This document shows positions 1-8,627 of a DNA stretch of 64,000 nucleotides, in pieces; position 1 is the stretch's first letter, and each line of letters begins with the position of its first letter. The position numbers and the translations under genes are program-made. A model generated the notes under the pieces. It saw only the letters and a program-made list of their open reading frames with translations. It had not been told where the DNA came from and did not search any database. The DNA comes from Thiodiazotropha sp040506775 (lineage in GTDB: Bacteria > Pseudomonadota > Gammaproteobacteria > Chromatiales > Chromatiaceae), in assembly GCA_040506775.1 (NCBI GenBank), contig JBEVWC010000004.1:62001-126000 (forward strand), in the 5' to 3' direction.

Positions 1-2852
1 AGTCCGGCATCGCTCAGTAATTTCAGGACATCGTCGGTCTCGCTGTGACGCACCTGAATCACAGCGCCCAACTCCTCATTGAACAGCGCGCCCAGATCAT
101 CTTCGCCCAGGTCATCCACATCGATGGTGATGCCACAATGACCGGCGAACGCCATTTCACAGAGCAGCGCGAACAGTCCTCCGTCGGAGCGGTCGTGGTA
201 AGCCAGCAGCAGCTGACTGCGATTGAGTTCCTGGATCACTTCGAAGAAACGCCGCACCGCCGACGGATCGTTGAGATCGGCGCCATGGTGGCCGATCTGC
301 CCGTAGACTTGCGACAGCGCCGTGGCGCCCAAGCGATTCATGCCCTTGCCGAGATCGATCAGGATCAGGTCGGAATCCCCCAGATCCGTGCGCAACTGGG
401 GCGTCAGGGTCCGACGCACATCATTCACTGGAGCGAAGGCTGAAATGATCAGGGAGATCGGTGCGGTCATCGCCCGTTGCTCGCCCTGCTCCTGCCAGAC
501 GGTTTTCATCGACATGGAGTCCTTACCCACCGGAATGGCGATTCCAAGGGCCGGACAGAGTTCCAAACCCACGCTTTTGACCGTCTCGTAGAGCTTTACA
601 TCCTCCCCGGGATGACCGGCAGGCGCCATCCAGTTGGCGGAGAGCTTGATATCCGAGATATGAGTGATGGCGGATGCCGCGATGTTGGTGATCGCCTCAC
701 CAATCGCCATGCGTCCGGACGCCGGCGCATCGAGCAGGGCCAGGGGGGTACGTTCACCCATGGCCATGGCCTCACCGGTGTAGCCCATCAGCCCCGATGC
801 CGTCACCGCCACATCGGCAACCGGCACCTGCCAGGGACCGACCATCTGATCCCGGGTAACCATGCCGGTGATGGAGCGGTCCCCAATGGTGATCAGAAAC
901 GTCTTGCTGGCCACACTGGGCAGGCTCAATACCCGGCGCGCAGCCTCATCAAGATCGATCCCGGAAAAGTCCAGTTCCTGCTTCTTGAAGGTTTTGCGTC
1001 GCACATCCCGCAGCATGCGCGGAGGCTTGCCGAACAGCAGGCTCATCGGCAGATCGATGGGATTATTGTCGAAATGGGCATCGCCGAGAATCAGGGTTTC
1101 CTCATCCATGGCCTCCCCCACCACGGCATAAGGGCATCGTTCCCGCTCACAGATGGCCTTGAATTCCTCCAGCCGGGCCGCGTCCACGGCCATCACATAA
1201 CGTTCCTGGGACTCGTTGCACCAGATCTCCATCGGCGACATACCGGGATCGTCATTCGGGATCGCGCGCAATTCGAAGCGACCGCCGAGGGCAGCATCAT
1301 GCACCAGCTCCGGCAATGCATTGGAGAGGCCCCCCGCACCCACATCGTGGATGAACAGGATGGGGTTGATCTGCCCCCGGGACCAGCAGGCATCGATCAC
1401 TTCCTGACAGCGCCGCTGCATCTCCGGATTCGAGCGTTGCACCGAGGCAAAATCGAGATCCTCCGCAGAAGTGCCACTGGCCATGCTCGATGCGGCGCCG
1501 CCGCCCAGGCCTATGAGCATCGCCGGACCGCCCAGCACCACCAGCGGAGAACCGCTGGGAAAACCGTTCTTCTCGATGTGCTCGCCACGAATATTGCCCA
1601 GCCCGCCAGCCAGCATGATGGGTTTGTGGTATCCCCGCAGTTCATCACCATCAGGGCCGGGAACCTCGGCTTCATAGGTGCGGAAATACCCGCACAGATT
1701 GGGTCGGCCGAATTCGTTGTTGAAGGAAGCCGCTCCGATCGGTCCCTCGAGCATGATGTCCAGGGCCGAGACGATGCGTCCAGGCTTGCCGAAGTCTGTC
1801 TCCCAGGGCAGTTCAGCCCCTGGAATACGCAGATTGGAGACTGAGAAACCGCACAACCCGGCCTTGGGCTTTGAACCCCGCCCGGTAGCGCCCTCATCGC
1901 GAATTTCACCGCCCGAACCGGTTGCGGCGCCCGGATGGGGTGAGATCGCGGTGGGATGGTTGTGGGTCTCCACCTTCATCAGGATGTGAATCTCCTCCTG
2001 GCCAAATCCATAGCTCAGGGTTTGCGGATCGAGTATGAAGCGCTCGGCGCGGGGTCCTTGCATCACCGCCGCGTTATCCTTGTAGGCCGAGAGCACATTC
2101 TCCGGCGAGTGCTGAGTCGTGTTGCGGATCATCTTGAACAGAGAGTGGTCCTGCTGTTCCCCATCGATGATCCAGTCCGCATTGAAGATCTTATGTCGGC
2201 AGTGCTCTGAATTAGCCTGGGCGAACATCATCAGTTCCACATCAGTGGGATTGCGCCGCAGGGATTGGAAGCTTTCCACCAGGTATTCGATCTCGTCGTC
2301 CGACAGGGCCAGGCCGAGTTCCAGATTGGCGCTGCGCAACGCCGCTTCGCCGCCTTCCAGGACATCCACCCGCACGAACGGGGCCGGTTCGGCGAGTTTG
2401 AACAGGCAGGTTGCATCGTCCGCATCTGCCAGTACGCTCTCGGTCATGCGATCGTGCAGCAAGGCCGCCGCCGCTACGAACTGGTCGCTGTCGAGGGAGG
2501 CGCCATTGATGCTCAGGTAGTAGGCGATACCCCGTTCCAGCCGCTGTACCTTCTTCAATCCGCAGTGGTGCGCGATATCCGTTGCCTTGGTGGACCAGGG
2601 AGACAGGGTGCCCGGTCTCGGCACAACCAGCAGGAGGGTTCCCATCGGTTCCGAGGCTGGCATTGCCGGGCCGTATCTGAGCAGTGTCTCGAGCACTTCC
2701 TGTTCTCTGGCTTCCAGGGACTGTTCGATGTTTGCGAAGTGCAAAAACTGGGTAGCCAGTTTGACCGGTGCCTGCAATCGTTCGGAGAGTCGGGTGGAGA
2801 GTTTCTGAAGACGAAAATCGGAAAGAGCGGGCGCGCCACGGAGAATCAACAT
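1..2852 (-). CDS. purL: Phosphoribosylformylglycinamidine synthase, 5' part (PurL)
   Basis: Fourth step of purine synthesis: ATP- and glutamine-dependent conversion of FGAR to FGAM in the cytoplasm. The minus-strand frame opens at ATG 2850-2852 with MLILRGAPALSDFRLQKLS, as in single-chain proteobacterial PurL, and stays open to the window edge (about 950 codons of the family's roughly 1,290). Recognisable blocks include the HNHPTA region near 1950-1880 and the glycine-rich GGGAASSMASG segment near 1510-1470. The C-terminal glutaminase domain lies outside the window, so the gene is cut only by the window edge. Start choice rests on family N-termini. A terminator-like hairpin sits only about 50 bp upstream. 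Confidence 0.97.
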   Translation of the reverse strand, partial: MLILRGAPALSDFRLQKLSTRLSERLQAPVKLATQFLHFANIEQSLEAREQEVLETLLRYGPAMPASEPMGTLLLVVPRPGTLSPWSTKATDIAHHCGLKKVQRLERGIAYYLSINGASLDSDQFVAAAALLHDRMTESVLADADDATCLFKLAEPAPFVRVDVLEGGEAALRSANLELGLALSDDEIEYLVESFQSLRRNPTDVELMMFAQANSEHCRHKIFNADWIIDGEQQDHSLFKMIRNTTQHSPENVLSAYKDNAAVMQGPRAERFILDPQTLSYGFGQEEIHILMKVETHNHPTAISPHPGAATGSGGEIRDEGATGRGSKPKAGLCGFSVSNLRIPGAELPWETDFGKPGRIVSALDIMLEGPIGAASFNNEFGRPNLCGYFRTYEAEVPGPDGDELRGYHKPIMLAGGLGNIRGEHIEKNGFPSGSPLVVLGGPAMLIGLGGGAASSMASGTSAEDLDFASVQRSNPEMQRRCQEVIDACWSRGQINPILFIHDVGAGGLSNALPELVHDAALGGRFELRAIPNDDPGMSPMEIWCNESQERYVMAVDAARLEEFKAICERERCPYAVVGEAMDEETLILGDAHFDNNPIDLPMSLLFGKPPRMLRDVRRKTFKKQELDFSGIDLDEAARRVLSLPSVASKTFLITIGDRSITGMVTRDQMVGPWQVPVADVAVTASGLMGYTGEAMAMGERTPLALLDAPASGRMAIGEAITNIAASAITHISDIKLSANWMAPAGHPGEDVKLYETVKSVGLELCPALGIAIPVGKDSMSMKTVWQEQGEQRAMTAPISLIISAFAPVNDVRRTLTPQLRTDLGDSDLILIDLGKGMNRLGATALSQVYGQIGHHGADLNDPSAVRRFFEVIQELNRSQLLLAYHDRSDGGLFALLCEMAFAGHCGITIDVDDLGEDDLGALFNEELGAVIQVRHSETDDVLKLLSDAG

Positions 2853-2904
2853 CGTCGAGCCTTTGTCCTGGGATTTGAAAGGCACCTATGATACTCGAAT
2901 ACAC

Positions 2905-2951
2905 AAAAAAAATGGCAATCCAACAACGTGTAACCACGTTGCCGGATTGCC
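2905..2951 (-). terminator. Strong intrinsic terminator or attenuator ahead of purL
   Basis: Read on the minus strand, a long stem (GGCAATCC with GGATTGCC, then CAACGTG with CACGTTG) is followed directly by eight T residues (A run at 2905-2912). A smaller hairpin (TTCGGC-TTTC-GCCGAA) precedes it. The purL start is only about 50 nt downstream. It therefore either ends a small RNA transcribed towards purL or acts as a transcription attenuator in the purL leader. Confidence 0.75.
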
Positions 2952-3439
2952 GAGATTCGGCGAAAGCCGAAAGTTCTCCTCCATAGAGACCTGTTTAAAC
3001 CGTCGATGTCCGCGGATTCGTACTCGCGGCGGCTTATTCAGAACCACCGCAAACGATCAACGATCCGGGATGACTCCCCTCAAATAAGGTTCATTCAACG
3101 GTCATTCAGACCAATGGAAAATTTTGAAACAGAACCCAGGCCATCGCGATGCCCTGCTAAGACACGCAAATTGCTGGATTTTGGGAAGAGATGAGTGGCG
3201 ATACAGCACAGCGGCCCGGTCCCTTCGGAGGTGCTTCAGAATCCTTCCAATTGACTGCAGGTCCAGAATACCTCAGTCAGAGAAAGTCTCCTAGAGCGTA
3301 AAGTGTGAACCCGTTCATATTCCGAATTTCTCTCAATCAGAAGCTAACACCTTGTTGATTAAGGTCAAATTTCACTGAGATGTCACTTCTATGAATTTCA
3401 TTCCCAGGCGATTGATTAATCTCAATGAACCAATTGAAC

Positions 3440-3554
3440 ATCGGTGATGAAATACCTGCAAGTCGACCGGAAACGCAGTTTTTTCTGGTGGCTTATCTCC
3501 TCCATCCTCCTTTGGTATAGCCGCTTCGACGTCATGACGAAGCGGTTTTTTTTT
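3440..3554 (+). ncRNA. Candidate small RNA ending in an intrinsic terminator
   Basis: The stretch ends in a good plus-strand terminator (CCGCTTCG...CGAAGCGG followed by nine T at 3546-3554) with no gene upstream on that strand. Just before it is a pyrimidine-rich run with repeated CUCC motifs (3497-3512) of the anti-Shine-Dalgarno type seen in many regulatory RNAs. The 5' end is a guess; no clear promoter was identified. The terminator does not serve malQ, which converges from the other side and would see no T run. Confidence 0.3.
3521..3554 (+). terminator. Intrinsic terminator (plus strand)
   Basis: An 8-bp stem, CCGCTTCG/CGAAGCGG, with a 9-nt loop is followed by nine T residues. There is no T run on the opposite strand, so it is directional. 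Confidence 0.85.
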
Positions 3555-3589
3555 ACCTGCGTGCCTGTCGAGTCCGCTTTTTTTCTCGA

Positions 3590-5080
3590 TCAGCGACCGT
3601 ACATCCTGATACGTCGCATTAATCGTTCCTCGGTTTCCGGCTTGATGTCATCCCAGGCAAAACGCCAGCTCCAGTTTCCTTGCGTGGTGCCCGGGGTATT
3701 CATCCGATGTGCCGAGTCCAGGCCCAACACATCCTGGAACGGTATGACGGCCAAATTGGCCCGCGAGGCTAATGCGGAACGGATCAGCGGCCAGGGCATC
3801 ACCTCCAGGGATTTGCCCAGATATTCATCCACGAACTCCCGGGTCGCATCATCCAGGGACTTGTACCAGCCCAGAGTCGTATCATTGTCATGAGTGCCGG
3901 TATAGACCACGGATTCCTGGTTGTGGTGAAACGGCAGGTATGGATTATCGGCACCACCGGAAAACGCAAACTGGAGAATTTTCATACCCGGGAGATGGTA
4001 TGCCTTACGCAAAGCGTCCACTTCCGGAGTGATGACACCCAGGTCCTCTGCAATCAACGCCAGATCGGGAAGTTTCCGATACAGCACGTCGAACAGTTCA
4101 TCACCTGGCGCAGCAACCCAATGTCCGTTTATTGCGGTCGGCTCATTGGCGGGAATTTCCCAGTAGGCCTCGAATCCTCGGAAGTGATCGATTCTCAGCA
4201 AATCGAAGAGGGTGGCCTGAGCCCGTAAGCGTTCAATCCAGAATCGGAATCCGTCGGATTGCATCACATCCCAACGATACAGCGGGTTTCCCCAGCGCTG
4301 TCCGGTTGCGGAAAAGTAGTCCGGCGGAACACCGGCCACCACCCGGGGATGACCATCGTCAAGCAGATCGAACAGGTCTCGGTGGGCCCACACCTCGGCG
4401 CTGTCGTGAGCGACGAAAATCGGCACATCACCAAACAGCAGAACGCCTCGATCATTCGCATAACGCTTCAGATTCGCCCATTCGGTGTAGAACAGGTACT
4501 GTTCGAATCGGATGATATCGATCGACGCTTTCAAGCGCGCACGGGCCATCGCCAGGGCCTGAGGTTGGCGGTCGCGGAGGGTGTAATGCCAATCCCACCA
4601 GCATGCGTTCTCTTCCTGGTGCAGGGCCCGGAAAAGGGTATAGTCTTCGAGCCAATGCTTCTGCTCGGCAATGAAGCGCTGATAGTCGTGCTGATCGTGA
4701 TTGCTGGCGTGTTTGCAAAACCCTTGAAACGCCTGCTGGATTGCTTCACTGCGAATCCTGTCAGTGATGACAGAATCGGGCATCTGCTTGAGCCAACCCC
4801 GTTCCACCGGCAGCTCCAGGCTGATCAAACGGGGATTGCCCGCATAGACGGAACTGCTCTGGTAAGGTGAATTGTCAAACATGGTGGGACCGATCGGCAG
4901 GATCTGCCAAACGGTCATGCCCGAGGCAGCCAGGAAATCGACAAACCGGTAGGCGTTACAGCCAAGGTCACCCACATTGGCCGGCCCGGGCAGGGACGTC
5001 ACATGGAGAAGAACACCCGCCCGCCGTTGTTTCAGCAGACGATGCATGGAAAGAAGCGGAGGACTCGCGGCCTCATTCAT
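3590..5080 (-). CDS. malQ: 4-alpha-glucanotransferase (amylomaltase)
   Basis: Cytoplasmic GH77 enzyme that transfers alpha-1,4-glucan segments between maltodextrins. At 496 residues it matches the short DPE1/Thermus type rather than the ~690-residue enterobacterial MalQ. The N-terminus RRAGVLLHVTSLPGP is the family signature. RIDHFRGFEAYWEIP contains the catalytic Asp, LIAEDLGVI the catalytic Glu, and YTGTHDNDTTLGW the third acidic residue. It lies on the same strand as the GH57 enzyme and glgC, 212 bp away, in a glycogen-metabolism cluster. That context fits trimming or recycling of glycogen-derived oligosaccharides. Confidence 0.96.
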   Translation of the reverse strand: MNEAASPPLLSMHRLLKQRRAGVLLHVTSLPGPANVGDLGCNAYRFVDFLAASGMTVWQILPIGPTMFDNSPYQSSSVYAGNPRLISLELPVERGWLKQMPDSVITDRIRSEAIQQAFQGFCKHASNHDQHDYQRFIAEQKHWLEDYTLFRALHQEENACWWDWHYTLRDRQPQALAMARARLKASIDIIRFEQYLFYTEWANLKRYANDRGVLLFGDVPIFVAHDSAEVWAHRDLFDLLDDGHPRVVAGVPPDYFSATGQRWGNPLYRWDVMQSDGFRFWIERLRAQATLFDLLRIDHFRGFEAYWEIPANEPTAINGHWVAAPGDELFDVLYRKLPDLALIAEDLGVITPEVDALRKAYHLPGMKILQFAFSGGADNPYLPFHHNQESVVYTGTHDNDTTLGWYKSLDDATREFVDEYLGKSLEVMPWPLIRSALASRANLAVIPFQDVLGLDSAHRMNTPGTTQGNWSWRFAWDDIKPETEERLMRRIRMYGR

Positions 5081-5292
5081 AGGGCTTTCTCATCAGGGCG
5101 GTTACCCTGCATTTGGTATAAAAAATTCAGTTATTCAGGCTGTTGAAATTCTACTCTGACGGCACAATCCTGCATTGAAATCCACCTCGAAATGCTCGTC
5201 ATCTCCACTAAACTGCGCTTTTCTGTGAATTTCGCCCTGTCTCGTACTCGTCCAGGCAAAATCCAACAGCCCGTTATTTTGTAAATTTGGTT

Positions 5293-7009
5293 TTAATTTT
5301 CATTCTTCTTCATCACCCCGCCCTGGGCGGGATTTCCACTACCCGTGGCAAACACCTTGGAGAGGTAATCCGGTTTTTCCGCACCCAACAGATCATAGAG
5401 GTGCGACAATTGACTGCGGAACAGGCGTTCGAAATCACTGACGGTAGACCCGGGATTGTAATCACCGAACCACCAGAACCAGTCCGAGCCCTCACAGATT
5501 GCCAATTGCTTCTCCAATTCCTTGCGAACCTTGGCCGAGTAGGTATTCTCCTCCATGGCCTGATCGTAGACCCGCTTCGCCTCACCCAGCATATCCCAGG
5601 CGCGGTTCTTGTCTTTGTCGCCGATCCAGGTCGTGAAGGTTCCGTAGACCCAGCTTCCGGCAACCAGACGTGAGAGTCTGGGTGGCGGATTATGCGACTT
5701 TTTCAGCACCTCCGAGAAGGTGGTCAGGCTCAGGCGTGGATGGCTGGCCAGACGCTTGTACATGGTGCTCAGAAAATAGCTGCCATTGTACGGGTAGTAC
5801 TCCCAGGCGTTTTCCCCATCCATGATGATGGACACCACCGCATCCGGATTGCCTTTACAGGCGTCCGCGATATTCACCAGGTGGTTGATCAGGTCTCCCA
5901 CCGCATCGTCGGCATGCCACTCACCGTAGGTAAAGCCGATCAGATCCGAAAGGCCGTCGTCACGGAAAAACACGTTCAGATGCCCTTCCTGAACCTGGTA
6001 CGGGGTGTGTACCCAGTTATCCGGCAGCGGGGAATCACCGCCCCCGGCCATCAGACTGTTGCTTAAAACCTGCTGGCCTGTTGCGGCCCATTCAAAGCCC
6101 TCCTCTTCGAGCATTTTCAGGGTTGATTCACTCACCCCGCCCTCGGAAGGCCAGCAGCCCTTCGGCTGAAAACCGAAGTGTTTCTTGAACACCTCTCTAC
6201 CCTTGCGCACATGCCAGCGGGCACGGGAGTCGCCTCCCGGATACTGCTCCAATGCCGGCATATGAATGGAAGGCAAAGCCTCTTTCGCAGAATCCAGATC
6301 GATCATCAAGGGAATGATGGGATGGGCGTAAGGTGTCACAGAAAGCTCCACCCGACCGATCTTCGCCAGTGCCGCGTATCGCCCGGTCAGGCCATTGAGG
6401 GTTTCATAGAGCACTTCCATGACACGCCGCCGGTCATCGTTGTTGAAGCCATGTCCTTTGGCCTGCAACGAGCGTACCCGGATATCATTCATCCGCTGAC
6501 ATTCGCCCATCCAGGCCAGGTGGTACCAGACCAGCAAATCGACCAGATACTGATCGTTGAAATAGGCAATCGTGGCCTCATGCTTGAGCGCATGACGGGC
6601 CAGATCGGACAGTTCCTTGAAATGTTTGAAGCGCCCGATCAGGTGATGCTCGTTGGCTCTCAGGCAGGCTGAGATCAGATCCTTGCGGCTGGGCACATCA
6701 ACCGGTAATCCGGGCCCGGCCAGGGCGGCCAGAAGCGGATCACGAATCAGGGTTCCCCTTTTCAGCCAGGCATCGATCTGCCGGGTATAGTCACCGATCT
6801 GTTCAAGCAGTACCGGAGCAAAGTTGACCACGGCTTTGGCTCCGGGCACCTCTTCGAGGTGGGCCACCATGTCCGAATAGTCCTTGAGCCCGTGCAGATA
6901 GACCCATGGCAGCAGGTAATCACTGTCTTCCGGACCCTTGTAGTATGGCTGGTGCATATGCCAGCAAAAAACCACCTGCAGCCGGTCATCCGGCTTCCTG
7001 CTACCTGAC
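5293..7009 (-). CDS. Glycoside hydrolase family 57 protein
   Basis: The ATG is at 7009-7011, so the gene spans 5293-7011 (572 residues). The N-terminal VVFCWHMHQPYY is GH57 conserved region 1. GCWPSEGGVSE carries the catalytic Glu region, and IIMDGENAWEYYPYNG carries the catalytic Asp region. There is no signal peptide, so it is probably cytoplasmic. GH57 members include alpha-amylases, amylopullulanases, 4-alpha-glucanotransferases and branching enzymes, and substrate cannot be fixed from sequence alone. The start overlaps the end of glgC by 11 bp, implying translational coupling. Its partners (glgC, malQ) suggest a role in glycogen turnover. Confidence 0.9.
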
Positions 7010-8266
7010 ATGGTGCAGGACCTGTCCTAACATTTCAGGAGTTACCAGTACGATACCCGTTTCCGTGACATAGAAGCGCTCGGCATCCGCCTGGGGATCG
7101 ATGCCGATCTGGGTCCCTTCCGGTATGTCACAGCCCCGGTCTATCACCGCCTTGACGATTTTGCAGTTGCGCCCGATGTTCACGTCGGGCAGTACAACGG
7201 TCTGATCAACCGACGAGTAGGAGTTGACCCGCACATTGGAGAACAACAGGGAGTTGGTGACTTTGGCGCCGGAAATCACACACCCGCCAGAGACCATGGA
7301 ATCGACCGCCATACCACGACGTTCATCATCGTCGAAGACGAATTTTGCCGGAGGCAGTTGCTCCTGATAGGTCCAGATCGGCCAGGTGCGATCGTAAAGG
7401 TTGAGCGGCGGGGTGACGCCGATCAGTTCCAGATTGGCGGTCCAGAACGCATCAATGGTTCCCACATCACGCCAGTAGGCCTGTTTGCCGCTGCTGGAAT
7501 CCCGGAAGGGGTAAGCCAGAACCCGGTATCTTTCAATCACCCTGGGAATGATGTCCTTGCCGAAATCATGCGAGGAATTCGGGGTGTCCGCGTCCTTGAT
7601 CAATTGCTCGAAGAGGAATTTCCGGTTGAAGACGTAGATACCCATGGACGCCAGCGCCAGGTTGTCCTGCCCGGGCATGGGTTTGGGATTACTGGGTTTT
7701 TCCTGGAACTCACTGATCCAGTTGTCCTCATCCACGGTCATTACGCCAAACTCCTTGGCGCTCTCCAGATCCACCGTGAGACAGCCCACGGTCATGTCCG
7801 CGCCGGATTCCACATGCTCAGCGATCATGGTGCCGTAATCCATTTTGTAGATGTGGTCACCCGCCAGGATCAGCACGTAATCGGGATCATGACTGCGCAG
7901 AATGTCCAGGTTCTGGTACACCGCATCGGCAGTACCCTCGTACCAGCTGCTTTCGATCCGCTGCTGTGCTGGAAGCAATTCGACGAATTCACCGAACTCG
8001 CCACGCAGAAACCCCCAACCTCGCTGAATGTGCAGCAACAGGGAATGGGCTTTGTATTGGGTCAGCACCCCTACCCGGCGGATGCCGGAATTGATGCAGT
8101 TGGAAAGCGGAAAGTCCACAATGCGGAACTTACCGCCAAATGGCACCGCAGGCTTGGATCGCCATTTCGTCAGGTGCTTGAGCCTGGAACCGCGTCCTCC
8201 CGCCAGGATCAGTGCAAGGGTATTTCGTGTCAACCGGCTGACGAAACGCAGGCTCTGGTCTGTCAT
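7001..8266 (-). CDS. glgC: Glucose-1-phosphate adenylyltransferase
   Basis: Makes ADP-glucose, the committed step of bacterial glycogen synthesis. The start at 8266 (MTDQSLRFVSRLTRNT) is preceded by GGAGG eight bases upstream. A longer frame from 8281 is possible but less likely. The protein (421 residues) has the nucleotidyltransferase motif LILAGGRGSRLKHLT, the substrate region AGDHIYKMDYG, and the EFQEKPSNPKP lysine that binds glucose-1-phosphate. A left-handed beta-helix tail follows. Length and arrangement are typical of proteobacterial GlgC. The last 11 bp overlap the GH57 gene. It is divergent from glgB across 361 bp. Confidence 0.96.
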   Translation of the reverse strand: MTDQSLRFVSRLTRNTLALILAGGRGSRLKHLTKWRSKPAVPFGGKFRIVDFPLSNCINSGIRRVGVLTQYKAHSLLLHIQRGWGFLRGEFGEFVELLPAQQRIESSWYEGTADAVYQNLDILRSHDPDYVLILAGDHIYKMDYGTMIAEHVESGADMTVGCLTVDLESAKEFGVMTVDEDNWISEFQEKPSNPKPMPGQDNLALASMGIYVFNRKFLFEQLIKDADTPNSSHDFGKDIIPRVIERYRVLAYPFRDSSSGKQAYWRDVGTIDAFWTANLELIGVTPPLNLYDRTWPIWTYQEQLPPAKFVFDDDERRGMAVDSMVSGGCVISGAKVTNSLLFSNVRVNSYSSVDQTVVLPDVNIGRNCKIVKAVIDRGCDIPEGTQIGIDPQADAERFYVTETGIVLVTPEMLGQVLHHVR

Positions 8267-8627
8267 TGAGCATACCTCCATGACCTAGTGGCCACAAATC
8301 TCTTCGTTATTTAGGTATTGCACGATGGGCTTCAGCAACCCGTGGGATCACTTTGAGCCAACATCGGTCGAGCGGTCCTCGGTGGCCGACATCAGATCGG
8401 TGTACGCGACGCCACTCAATTTCGGTGCCCGATCCTGTCTGAAACCGTACAGAGTCTGCCCTCCCCGCCGTAGCCAGGGCACACAGACCGCGTCTTCCCT
8501 GGCGTTCGACTCGCATCTGCCCGCAGGTGACGTACTGGTATCCTCAAACAACATGAGACACTACACTAGCTATGGTAACATCATGTCCCCTTTGAGGCGT
8601 ACCATAAAGAAGTAGGTTTTCTCTATT
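8267..8627. other. Divergent intergenic region between glgC and glgB
   Basis: This 361-bp region must hold the promoters for both glycogen genes. No box pair close to consensus, no terminator and no repeat-family member was identified. No open frame here has codon support. Confidence 0.4.

Larger units (their letters stand above)
2853..3589. other. 737-bp gene-free region with two orphan terminators
   Basis: No convincing protein-coding frame was found on either strand. The region holds a minus-strand terminator near purL, a plus-strand terminator near malQ, and GC-rich hairpin sequence between 2955 and 3070. The octamer CGCAAACG at 3048-3055 resembles half of a PurR operator. Neither terminator follows an annotated gene, so one or two untranslated RNAs, or a regulated purL leader, are possible. 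Confidence 0.6.

Noticed and set aside
45..2520. Several long plus-strand open frames across the first 2.5 kb
   Set aside because: They are antisense to a continuous purL reading frame with conserved motifs, and their translations are rich in His/Arg without any known domain.
2905..3120. 6S RNA gene upstream of purL
   Set aside because: The hairpins do not show the long single open-bubble structure of 6S RNA and I could not align known conserved ends. It is left as an unnamed leader or small RNA.
3181..3300. A glycine riboswitch-like stretch (CACCTCCGAAGGGACC on the minus strand)
   Set aside because: Only a short segment resembles the motif. The second conserved half and a glycine gene downstream are missing.
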